The notes under the pieces: model-generated
The model's input: only the letters and a program-made list of their open reading frames with translations
What the model was told of the DNA's origin: nothing
Databases searched by the model: none
Source: CAWANF01 sp963783355
GTDB lineage: Bacteria; Bacteroidota; Rhodothermia; Balneolales; DATFMH01
DNA length: 64,000 bases
Reading direction: 5' to 3'
Assembly (NCBI GenBank): GCA_963783355.1
Contig: CAWANF010000005.1
Location: 558,001-622,000 of the forward strand
Made by a program: the position numbers and the translations under genes
Shown: positions 18,122 to 25,945 of the stretch, piece by piece
Layout of the letters: every line of letters starts with the position of its first letter
Position numbering within the stretch: position 1 is the stretch's first letter

Positions 18122-18724
18122 TTATTTCCCGGCACAATCAATACAAACTTTATTTTCGCCTTTAATACGGCCATATTCCATGACGGTCATTTCTCCACAT
18201 TCTTCACAGACAAAACTATTAAAACTGTGCGGTGTCTCATGGAAATCGTAGTCAAATACTTCCGAAATATTCAGCAATTGTTCTTCCGCCATTCCCATTA
18301 CTTTTGTGACAAGCGGATCCACAACATCGTCTGGCACCTGACTGGCAGGAATGCCAATCTCCCGGTAATTCTTAAAGAAATCTGTTTGCTTATTAGCTAA
18401 CATCACTTCCGCTTTTGGGGTAACCCGCACTGCCTTATTTCGTTTCTTGTCTATTAGTGTAAGAGCCCATTTCCCCTTATGTGTTTTGCGAATATTTCCT
18501 TTACCAAATGTAGTACCCATAATCACTTGTAAACCATCTGCAAAACAGGTCGCACAGTGATTATCACCTAAATCAACAACAGCTACTAATTGTCCGTCTT
18601 TCGAGCGCTGTACACCCAGTTTATTCATTGCGGCGGCACCGGTTCTAAGGCCTAACGGCATAGCCGGACATTTGTGCCCGTGAAATTTTTGCCCGAATTC
18701 TAACCATTCTTGTGGATTAATCAT
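18122..18724 (-). CDS. FmdE-family protein with C-terminal zinc ribbon
   Basis: A 200-residue homologue of formylmethanofuran dehydrogenase subunit E. The N-terminal domain has the family pattern FHGHKCPAMPLGLR (H15, H17, C19) and DLGDNHCATCFADGLQ (C57, C60), likely metal-binding. The C-terminal zinc ribbon has C173-x2-C176 and C194-x2-C197. Bacterial FmdE proteins occur in organisms without methanogenesis and their role is unsettled, with metal or molybdenum-cofactor handling as a common guess. The start overlaps the porin stop by four bases (ATGA), so translation is probably coupled. It is the last gene of the TetR-TauE-porin-FmdE operon. Confidence 0.85.
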   Translation of the reverse strand: MINPQEWLEFGQKFHGHKCPAMPLGLRTGAAAMNKLGVQRSKDGQLVAVVDLGDNHCATCFADGLQVIMGTTFGKGNIRKTHKGKWALTLIDKKRNKAVRVTPKAEVMLANKQTDFFKNYREIGIPASQVPDDVVDPLVTKVMGMAEEQLLNISEVFDYDFHETPHSFNSFVCEECGEMTVMEYGRIKGENKVCIDCAGK

Positions 18725-19740
18725 TTTTGTCTCTCCTGTTTTTGATTAAAAAAATATTGAATTTGTACGGTTGTTAGTGAATACGTTTTTTGTTTTGTGA
18801 ATTGAAATTGGTTGTCTAAAGAAACCTTTATTTTATTCCCTTTCATGAGGTAAGAATAACCCAGGGTATATTTTGGATTATCTGCAGTGGCAGGATTCAA
18901 ATCCTTAAACTGTTCTATGGAAATAACGGCCAGATTTTTTGAATCAAACAGATAATCTGCCAGGACATAATAACCATAAGCCTTTTGATTCCTGAGTTTT
19001 GCCTGAAGGAATTCAGACTGTAATTCCAGGTTGTCTATATTCAATTTACCTTCAAAATCAAACCGAATATCCTGTCCGGTAAAAGAAATGTTATCCCCAA
19101 ATATTTTGCTAAATGAAATATCGTGAGCATTGCGATACGAAAGGTTGTACCCCAGTTCCAGTTGTGATTTGGAGTTATTGAGGATGTAGAATGTGCCCCT
19201 GGTTACAAAAAGGAAATTATCTTTGTTTGAAATTGTATTGGCACCGTTTCCGTTATAAAAACCAACACTGAAATTACTAAAATGGCTAACTCCCAATTTC
19301 AACTGAATTCCGATATCTCTTGCCATCGTTTCAGCATCCGGAACAAGGGCATTAACAACAAGGGCCCTTTCTACGAGCGGTATCAGATAATCAGGTTGTT
19401 TCCTTTGCAAACTGAAATCCGGTACGAACTGGCCGGCTGTCACTTCAATATGTCCTTCTTTATAACTCACCCAGACATCCTGAAGTAACAATTGGTATTT
19501 TGCTTTTTGAAGAAAGTTTACCTGCAGTTTATAACTCCACATTCCCGTATCCAAAGGCATTGCCCCTTTAACCCATAATTTTGAGCGTCTAACAGAAAAA
19601 TCATTTTCGTTCAAATAATTCTCTGAAAAACGGTATTGCAGGTAACCATTCCAGTCAATCCTTTGTTGAGCCGACACCGGGACGTTTATAGTCATTAAGA
19701 GAATGGCACCCATTATGATTATGGATTTACTTTTTACCAT
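18721..19740 (-). CDS. OprP/OprO-like outer-membrane porin
   Basis: A 339-residue beta-barrel with a cleavable signal peptide ending VSAQQ near residue 25. The sequence RIDWNGYLQYRFSEN followed by DFSVRRSKLWVKG is the start of the phosphate-selective porin O/P family. Alternating aromatic strands continue to the C-terminal TVQIQYFF, a barrel end motif. Family members conduct small anions, but selectivity cannot be read here. The ATG directly abuts the TAG of the TauE/SafE gene and the 3' end overlaps fmdE, so all three are tightly coupled. It probably passes the same small solute across the outer membrane that the permease moves across the inner one. Confidence 0.85.
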   Translation of the reverse strand: MVKSKSIIIMGAILLMTINVPVSAQQRIDWNGYLQYRFSENYLNENDFSVRRSKLWVKGAMPLDTGMWSYKLQVNFLQKAKYQLLLQDVWVSYKEGHIEVTAGQFVPDFSLQRKQPDYLIPLVERALVVNALVPDAETMARDIGIQLKLGVSHFSNFSVGFYNGNGANTISNKDNFLFVTRGTFYILNNSKSQLELGYNLSYRNAHDISFSKIFGDNISFTGQDIRFDFEGKLNIDNLELQSEFLQAKLRNQKAYGYYVLADYLFDSKNLAVISIEQFKDLNPATADNPKYTLGYSYLMKGNKIKVSLDNQFQFTKQKTYSLTTVQIQYFFNQKQERQK

Positions 19741-20490
19741 CTAAACGATTCCTATGAAAATCTTTATGGCTATGACTAATAAAACAAGGGCAAATATTTG
19801 TTTTACCCTGCTTGTTTTAGCTTTTCCAACAAGGAAGTTGCTTCCCAAAAGAGCACCTATGATCACAGCGATGGTTAATATTATGGTTAATGTCCAGTTA
19901 AAATGTCCCTGTGCCACATGACCCAGAAACCCGGAAAATGACGAAAAAGTAACGGCAAATGCTGATGTAGCGGCAGCTTTTTTGGTTTCATAACCCATCC
20001 ACATTAGAAGCGGAGCCATAATAAAACCGCCGCCAATACCAAGCAACCCTGCTACAAATCCGGCGAACCCGCCAATCATCGCCCCTATAATCGCTCTTTT
20101 TTTCAGGGACATAATTTCGTTCGGTTCCGGCCTTTTTGACATGAACAGCATTCTTCCGGCCGCTGCTAAAACTGATACGGAAAATAGGGCAAGTAATATA
20201 TTAACTGGCATTTTATCTGAAACAAGTGCACCAACAGGGGCCAATAAAAAAGCGGAAACGGTCATGGCAAGCCCCCCTTTATAGTCTACAAGTTTATTTT
20301 TGAAATAGGCTATCAGGGCGATAAGTGTTGTCGTTCCATTCAGAAAAAGAGCCAGGGGAATGGCAACTTCCTTAACTGGGAAACCTGCCCATTTCAGTAC
20401 CGGTACATAAATGAGAGCACCACCCAGTCCAAGCATGGAGAACAAGAATGATGCCGCTAAAATGATTATAAAGACAATGAACGTTATCAT
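19741..20490 (-). CDS. TauE/SafE (TSUP) family sulfite/anion permease
   Basis: A 249-residue integral membrane protein with about eight hydrophobic segments in two related halves. The half-motifs GLGGALIYVPVLKWAGFPVKE (residues about 20-40) and GFVAGLLGIGGGFIMAPLLM (about 139-158) are the repeated signature of the family. Known members export sulfite, sulfoacetate or similar C1-C2 organosulfur anions, or act as importers of related compounds. Together with an anion-type porin and a dedicated TetR regulator this suggests small-anion transport, but the solute is unproven. It starts 45 bp after the TetR gene, in a gap that holds a palindrome. Confidence 0.9.
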   Translation of the reverse strand: MITFIVFIIILAASFLFSMLGLGGALIYVPVLKWAGFPVKEVAIPLALFLNGTTTLIALIAYFKNKLVDYKGGLAMTVSAFLLAPVGALVSDKMPVNILLALFSVSVLAAAGRMLFMSKRPEPNEIMSLKKRAIIGAMIGGFAGFVAGLLGIGGGFIMAPLLMWMGYETKKAAATSAFAVTFSSFSGFLGHVAQGHFNWTLTIILTIAVIIGALLGSNFLVGKAKTSRVKQIFALVLLVIAIKIFIGIV

Positions 20491-20499
20491 AACATGTTT

Positions 20500-20515
20500 A
20501 AGTAATCACTTACTT
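20500..20515. promoter_or_regulatory. Palindromic operator before the TauE-porin-FmdE genes
   Basis: AAGTAA-TCAC-TTACTT is a perfect 16-bp palindrome located 10 bp upstream of the permease start, in the TetR-permease gap. A close relative lies upstream of the TetR gene at 21139-21154, implying regulation of both by the TetR protein. Confidence 0.65.
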
Positions 20516-20535
20516 ACTTTATGGGTTAAAAAAAT

Positions 20536-21126
20536 TCAGATTTTCAGTGTTTTGATAATTAATGAATACATCCTGTTACAAAAGTTGGTGATTTTCAGAT
20601 CGTTTGAATTGAGTACAAGTTCAATATTGAAGGTAATTGGGATTCCCATATAAAGCATTGCAAGGTCTTGTGGATTTACGTTTTTATCGAAAATACCTTC
20701 TGCCACACCCTCTTCGACCATTCTGATTACAAATTGTTTTTGCTCAGTTAATATCTGACTCAATTTCGATTTAAGCTCGCGATCGCCCATATGGGCTGCT
20801 TCGGAAAACAACAAAATGGTAATACCCTGGTTTTCTTTAAGGTATTTCACGTTTGTGCATAAATAGGTGAATAGCTTTTTGTCGGCAGGCATTGAATTTT
20901 CAACAATATTACGAAGGGAACCAATCAAATCCATCTTTACATCATCCATGATTCCCTTAATTATGTCACGTTTCGAAGCAAAATGCCGAAAAATAGCACC
21001 CTCGGAAAGGCCAATTTTCTGAGCCAGGTTTCTGGTAGAAAGACTATTAAGACCCTCCTCTGAAATTATCTTCAGGACTGCTTGCTTGATTTGTGCCTGA
21101 CGTACTGTTGTTGATTCTCGTTCCAT
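20536..21126 (-). CDS. TetR/AcrR family regulator of the FmdE operon
   Basis: A 196-residue one-component regulator. The HTH at about residues 24-46 (LNSLSTRNLAQKIGLSEGAI, then FRHFASKRDII) is characteristic. The C-terminal effector domain shows no diagnostic ligand motif. The gene is first in a four-gene minus-strand cluster with a TSUP permease, an anion-type porin and an FmdE protein. Related palindromes occur before its own start and just before the permease, consistent with autorepression and control of the downstream genes. The effector is probably the transported solute or a metabolite of it, which is inference. Confidence 0.9.
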   Translation of the reverse strand: MERESTTVRQAQIKQAVLKIISEEGLNSLSTRNLAQKIGLSEGAIFRHFASKRDIIKGIMDDVKMDLIGSLRNIVENSMPADKKLFTYLCTNVKYLKENQGITILLFSEAAHMGDRELKSKLSQILTEQKQFVIRMVEEGVAEGIFDKNVNPQDLAMLYMGIPITFNIELVLNSNDLKITNFCNRMYSLIIKTLKI

Positions 21127-21136
21127 GATCTAATAT

Positions 21137-21154
21137 GTAAATAATCGCTTACTC
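21137..21154. promoter_or_regulatory. Second TetR operator-like palindrome
   Basis: GTAAATAATCGCTTACTC begins 11 bp upstream of the TetR ATG. It matches 13 of 16 positions of the AAGTAATCACTTACTT palindrome at 20500-20515 and has its own GTAA...TTAC dyad. Confidence 0.6.
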
Positions 21155-22085
21155 ACATAATAAATAATTTTATTATTGATATCAATGTTGGTCACCCCAA
21201 AGATTTGCCTCATTTACAAAGGCTGTTGGCAATTCGTCTTGTGCGGTTGATTGACTGTGCTTTAACTCCAGGATATCGCTTACCACTTCTCTTTAATGAA
21301 GTCAATCAAATCGACTGGGAATTCAACAGTTTTTTAGGAATAAAAAACTGTCCGATAGTAAGCATAAAAACAACTAAATAAAGGATGATCTCCAAAATTA
21401 TAATCCCACAATTTTGATAATCTGTAACTCAGGAGAAAAACATTAACTGCATTCCATATTTGCACCCACTCAGGCGCCGTTTTCAGATCATAAACCAGAA
21501 TTGTCATAACAGTTAAATTTCATGTCTTAAACTAACGCTCTATATAACATTCTCACAACCTAATCAAACTGTTAAAAATATTTATACTTTTCAAAAATAT
21601 ATGCCCTGCCTTCAATCATAATGAACTTATAGGAAAATAATATTTAGGATTTTATTTCTTTTTTTGATCATTTCCATCCAGAAAAACAGCCCCTTGTTTA
21701 TAGAAGTTGTTCATACATTCTGATTTTGTGATCTCCGGGGTTAGTACAATTTGGATAATTATTATTTGCCTTTTTTATCTGATCTTTCATTAATGATTGA
21801 TATTCAACGAAGTATCGAATAAAAGCTACCTATTAATACAAATCTCCCCAAAAACGGAACATCCTTTCCAATTCAATTTGAACGATCGGATACCAAAGGC
21901 ACTGGTAACGCACATATGTAATTCAATTAACACCGCCTGCTTTTTTCAATTCATCATCATAACGATTTTATGTATTAGCGTTCACCAAGCTTATTGTGCA
22001 CTTGCCACATAATCCATGATTCCAACCTCAATACTTCTAAGTTGTTCCGTAATAATGAGTTTCAATATAAATACAATTCAGAAAC
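21155..22085. other. Long A+T-rich intergenic region
   Basis: About 930 bp without a convincing gene. On the minus strand near 21280-21325 a short open stretch reads VEFPVDLIDFIKEKW before a stop, which may be the end of a lost gene, but it is preceded by an in-frame stop after two or three codons. No RNA gene, terminator or clear operator was seen in the rest. Confidence 0.4.
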
Positions 22086-22812
22086 ATGGAGAAAAAAGCA
22101 AGTTACTTTGTGAAAATATTGATATTAACCGTCATTTTTGTTGGCATAATTAGTCTGCCGGTTACCGGTATGGCACAAAATAATACAGAGCCAAATCCAT
22201 TTAAAAACGATACAATAACTTTTCAAAAACCAACATCCGTCAGCATATCCGGCCATTCAATAGATAAATGGGCATTAATGTTTCAAGTTGACAATAATTT
22301 TATTCTGTAGGACTTTTTACGGAACACTCATTTCCCTGCAAGAAAACCTTACTGACAAAAAAGCAGTTCGCTGGGGATTAAGCTTCAGCAGCGGCTATGA
22401 CGAGCAAAAAAACAATCCAAATCAAAAAAAGACTACCGGTAATGCTGATTTCCATGTTTCCATGAACTATGTATGGTATCACAAAGCCTACAGGCATATC
22501 CGGTTTTACTATGGAATCGGACCGGTTGTCGGTTTCAGTTATATCCATTCAAAAAATTCCCAAAATTCAAGTGTAAATATCACAAAACAAATCAATACAA
22601 CCGAACAGATTGGGATAAATGGCGTCGCCGGTGTTGAATGGTTTGTGAAACCTCAAATTAGCCTTATAGCAGAATATATTCCGGAACTGACGGGTAATTT
22701 TAACAGCAATGTTACGAAAACATATAATAGCACAATCGGATCCGGTTCCAGAAGCAAGGCTTCCTCAAGAGGAGTACAATTCCATTCGATTTGGGGTCTC
22801 CGTTTATTTTAG
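22086..22812 (+). pseudogene. Outer-membrane beta-barrel protein gene with a +1 frameshift
   Basis: The first part, from ATG 22086, encodes a signal peptide ending GMAQNN and SISGHSIDKWALMFQVDNNFIL before TAG at 22308-22310. The reading continues in the next frame from about 22311 (RTFYGTLISLQENL) through an alternating-strand barrel (YYGIGPVVGFSYIH, GVAGVEWFVKPQISLIAEY) to a C-terminal FHSIWGLRLF at 22812. The product without the extra base would be about 241 residues, a usual size for small OmpW/opacity-like barrels. Continuity of content across the break supports one gene. It could be real decay or a single sequencing error. Confidence 0.7.
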
Positions 22813-22836
22813 ATGATAAAAAGGCCCCAAACAAAG

Positions 22837-22872
22837 ATGGCCGGAGGGTTAAACACCGTCCGGCCATTTTAA
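22837..22872. terminator. Bidirectional terminator between convergent genes
   Basis: ATGGCCGGA (22837-22845) pairs with TCCGGCCAT (22859-22867), with further inner pairing, followed by TTTT on the plus strand. It lies 24 bp after the barrel gene and 34 bp before the end of the convergent FG-GAP gene. Confidence 0.75.
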
Positions 22873-22900
22873 TATATGTGTTGAGAAGAATCTTCTTCTG

Positions 22901-24739
22901 CTATTTTACAACCAATTTCGGTTTAGAAACAGCTTTGCTTGTGTTACCATCAGGACCGAAATTAGCAATACAAATTCCCATTGGCTGAGAACCTGTAGAA
23001 AAGGTCTTCTGGGCTTCAAAACCCGGTGATGTGCTGCCCGGAGTTGTGTTATTGAGCAAGACGGAAACCATATTGCTTCCCATATTGGAAACCAATAAAT
23101 CGGTTTTACCATCTCCGTTCACATCGGACATGGTTAAAGATACCGGTTGAATATTCACATCATAAACCTGTTGCGAGGTAAAGCTGACAGATGTTGACCC
23201 GGGAGTTGTTTTATTCATTAAGACTGAAACGGAATTATCATACTCATTGGCAACAAAAAGGTCCGGTTTGCCATCATTATTAATATCGCCCGTAACAACA
23301 GATTCCGGATTTGTTCCAACATTAAATGTTTGTTCAGTTGAAAGACTAACACTTGTGTTACCGGCAGGTGTTGAATTTAAAAGCACGGAAACAGTGTTAT
23401 TTAACAGGTTAGTTATAATTATATCAGGTTTATTATCGCTATTAATATCTGCCAGGGTGAAAGAGCTCGGACCTGTAGCAACACTAAAACTTTGTGGTGC
23501 AGAAAATTCCACAGAGGTCGCTCCCGGCGTCATTTTATTCAACAGAACAGAAACCGCATTAGCCGCGTTAAGTACTACGATATCGGGTTTTCCATCACTA
23601 TTCATGTCTGCTATCTTGATTGAAATCGGGCCATTTGCGATAGAATATGTTTTTTGAGCCGCAAAAGTTGGTGTGGAAGAACCAGTTGTTGTCGTATTTA
23701 AAAGAACAGAAACATTATTACTATTCTGATTTGCTACGATAAGATCTGGCTTGCCATCATTATTAAGATCTGCGGCTTTAACCGAAACCGGGTCACTCCC
23801 CACCTGAATGTAAAACGGAGATGAAAATTCCATACCGTTTGTGTTCATAAGAATGGAAACGTTGCCATCATTCTTATTAGCCGTAATTAAATCCGGTTTT
23901 CCATCCCCGTTAATATCCGCAGAAGCTATCGAAACCGGATTTTTTCCAACCATAAATGGAGAAGCGGGCAAGGCCGCCAATGATCCACCCGCACCAACAG
24001 CAAATACCGTTGCTGAATTATCACCAGAATTTGCTGCAAAAAGATAGGACTTAGGCTCTGTAAGGGCCTTTGCAACCGAACTCGGATTACTCTCCATTGT
24101 ATTTTCAACCGTTGTGACGGCAAAACTGTAATGCGTACCCGCCGCCAAGCCGCTTACAGTCAGAGGCGAAGTGGCATTTGTAATTTTATTTGCCGAACTG
24201 GTTTTTACCGTCGTATCGGCTGCCCAGTATAAATTATATGAAGTGGCCCCGCTTACAGCTGACCACGATACCGTAACATTTCCGGTTCCGCTAACAATTT
24301 TTGTGATTGTCGGGGCTGTTGGAAGTGATTGAGTAACTGTTTTAGCGACCGAGCTGGCACTACTTTCCCCGGATGCATTTACTGCCGTTACAATAACAGC
24401 ATATTGCGTACTGTCTGCCAATCCACTTATTGTATAAGGATTTGTCACCCCTGGTATCCTTAAACCCGTCACTTTAGAAACGGTGGAATCGGCGGCCCAG
24501 TAAAGATTATAATAACTTGCTCCGGCAACCGGTGCCCAGGTAACAGTGATGCTGGCCGGTCCACCGTCAAGACTGGAAATAGTTGGTGCCTGGGGAACCG
24601 ATGTTGTATTCCCAACTACACTTTTGTTACATGATGATAAAAAGAAACTCCCGATTAGTACTATTAAACTTATAAAAATACTTATCCGCATTGGGTTATT
24701 AACCTGGAAAAACCTAACCTCACGGTATTTGTTATTCAT
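22901..24739 (-). CDS. Fibronectin type III/FG-GAP repeat lipoprotein
   Basis: A 612-residue predicted surface lipoprotein. AGGAG lies 6-7 bases before ATG 24739, so this start is favoured although the signal peptide proper begins at Met17 and ends in the lipobox FLSSC. Two Fn3 domains follow (about 47-135 and 140-230; each has SWSAVSGATSYNLYWAAD-type sequence). Then come six FG-GAP/VCBS repeats with the calcium-loop pattern D-x-N-x-DGKPD, for example DINGDGKPDLITANKNDGNV, ending NVSVLLNT. They would build an integrin-alpha-like propeller. The fifth-position Gly is Asn in one repeat (SDNKPD). A binding or adhesion role is inferred. Confidence 0.88.
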   Translation of the reverse strand: MNNKYREVRFFQVNNPMRISIFISLIVLIGSFFLSSCNKSVVGNTTSVPQAPTISSLDGGPASITVTWAPVAGASYYNLYWAADSTVSKVTGLRIPGVTNPYTISGLADSTQYAVIVTAVNASGESSASSVAKTVTQSLPTAPTITKIVSGTGNVTVSWSAVSGATSYNLYWAADTTVKTSSANKITNATSPLTVSGLAAGTHYSFAVTTVENTMESNPSSVAKALTEPKSYLFAANSGDNSATVFAVGAGGSLAALPASPFMVGKNPVSIASADINGDGKPDLITANKNDGNVSILMNTNGMEFSSPFYIQVGSDPVSVKAADLNNDGKPDLIVANQNSNNVSVLLNTTTTGSSTPTFAAQKTYSIANGPISIKIADMNSDGKPDIVVLNAANAVSVLLNKMTPGATSVEFSAPQSFSVATGPSSFTLADINSDNKPDIIITNLLNNTVSVLLNSTPAGNTSVSLSTEQTFNVGTNPESVVTGDINNDGKPDLFVANEYDNSVSVLMNKTTPGSTSVSFTSQQVYDVNIQPVSLTMSDVNGDGKTDLLVSNMGSNMVSVLLNNTTPGSTSPGFEAQKTFSTGSQPMGICIANFGPDGNTSKAVSKPKLVVK

Positions 24740-25199
24740 CCCGTGCTCCTGTTTAATTGTAAATAATAATTTGGTCTGCTTTTTGTACTGATGATATGCA
24801 ATCTGGTCCGTTTATCTTTCTGAATAAAAAAAATGAATTGCGAAACCTATATTAAACGTGCCTTCGAGAAAAGTCAAGCAATCATTAACCCAGACCAATC
24901 CTCAATGTGTTTATGTAAAACATTTTGTAATTCTTTGATTTATATAGTTTTAGCTTTCTCTTTTAAACCCTGGTTTTTTGTATAAACCGTAACTTTTGAA
25001 TTTATAGCCGCTTACCGTAACAGCCCTGTTTATTTGCTCTCCAACAAAGGAATTCTTTTTTCCTATAAAATCATTCAGTGTTTTATATCATTCATATACT
25101 TTTCTGAAACGGATCTCTTTGGCTAATTGTTACTCAATCACTTAAAAGGAGTAAGACATATCACAGAAATATCTTTGATTAATAGTAACAATAAGTATC
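24740..25199. other. Divergent intergenic region
   Basis: It separates the FG-GAP lipoprotein and FMN reductase genes. An AAGGAG is present at 25146-25151, too far from the reductase ATG to serve as its ribosome site. No ORF, RNA or convincing palindrome was seen. Confidence 0.4.
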
Positions 25200-25775
25200 A
25201 TGCATCAGTTAAAAATTATCACTTCAACCACCCGCCAGGAAAGAAAGGGACCGATCATCGCCAATTGGATTCATTCGTTTGCAGAAAAGAGTCCGATATT
25301 TGAAGCAGAGCTTTTGGATTTAGCAGAAATTGATTTGCCCCTGCTCGATGAACCTTATCATCCCAGATTAAAAACATATCAATATGATCACACTAAAAGA
25401 TGGAGCAAGATGATTGATTCGGCAGATGCCTTCATCTTCGTAATGGCGGAATATAATCATAGCTTCCCTGCTCCCATTAAAAATGCTCTTGATTATTTAA
25501 ATTCGGAATGGAATTACAAACCTGTTGGATTTGTGAGTTATGGTGGCATATCTGCGGGCACACGTTCTGTCAATGCCCTCATGGAAGTGGTAACTACACT
25601 AAAGATGGTACCCCTGTCCGAAGCAGTTAATATCCCGTTTTATCAAAATTTTATTAATGAAGATGGTGTTTTTGTTCCAAATGATATTACCGTAAAAGCA
25701 GCCGATAACATGCTGAATGAACTGGTTCGATGGACTGAAACACTAAAATCCATGCGTATTGAAGAAGCGGTATAA
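25200..25775 (+). CDS. NADPH-dependent FMN reductase-like flavoprotein
   Basis: A 191-residue flavodoxin-fold oxidoreductase of the NADPH-dependent FMN reductase/azoreductase family. The phosphate-binding loop is TSTTRQERKGPIIANW near residue 8, and the flavin-binding segment MAEYNHSFPAPIKNALDYL at about 82-100 is the family signature. It is followed by PVGFVSYGGISAGTRSV. Related enzymes reduce quinones, azo compounds or chromate with FMN as cofactor. The gene is monocistronic, with no regulator next to it. Confidence 0.88.
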   Translation: MHQLKIITSTTRQERKGPIIANWIHSFAEKSPIFEAELLDLAEIDLPLLDEPYHPRLKTYQYDHTKRWSKMIDSADAFIFVMAEYNHSFPAPIKNALDYLNSEWNYKPVGFVSYGGISAGTRSVNALMEVVTTLKMVPLSEAVNIPFYQNFINEDGVFVPNDITVKAADNMLNELVRWTETLKSMRIEEAV

Positions 25776-25848
25776 TATTAGCATTTAATAAAATGTTCGA
25801 ATAGTTTTAGTGTTTCGGTTTATATGGTTTTGAACAGTTTGACCACCA

Positions 25849-25881
25849 TAAAAAAAGGCAGGCCCGAATTTCGAACCTGCC
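25849..25881 (-). terminator. Terminator of the M3 peptidase gene
   Basis: On the minus strand, AGGCAGGTTCGAA-type sequence (25882-25870) pairs with GGCCTGCC (25864-25857). The run of A residues at 25849-25856 becomes the T-tract. It lies about 60 bp past the peptidase stop. Confidence 0.7.
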
Positions 25882-25897
25882 TGTCAAATCGTTTACT

Positions 25898-25945
25898 AAT
25901 TAACAATTCAAATTGTCATCCATTGATCACTGTTCATTGTTAATT
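25898..25945. repeat. Inverted repeat at the peptidase 3' end
   Basis: AATTAACAAT (25898-25907) and ATTGTTAATT (25936-25945) are perfect 10-bp arms; the right arm overlaps the last codons and stop of the M3 peptidase gene. The ACAGTGATCAATGG-type sequence between them is reminiscent of short dispersed intergenic repeats of this bacterial group. Confidence 0.45.

Noticed and set aside
21797..22012. 71-codon plus-strand ORF upstream of the frameshifted barrel gene
   Set aside because: Low-complexity composition in A+T-rich sequence and no family features.
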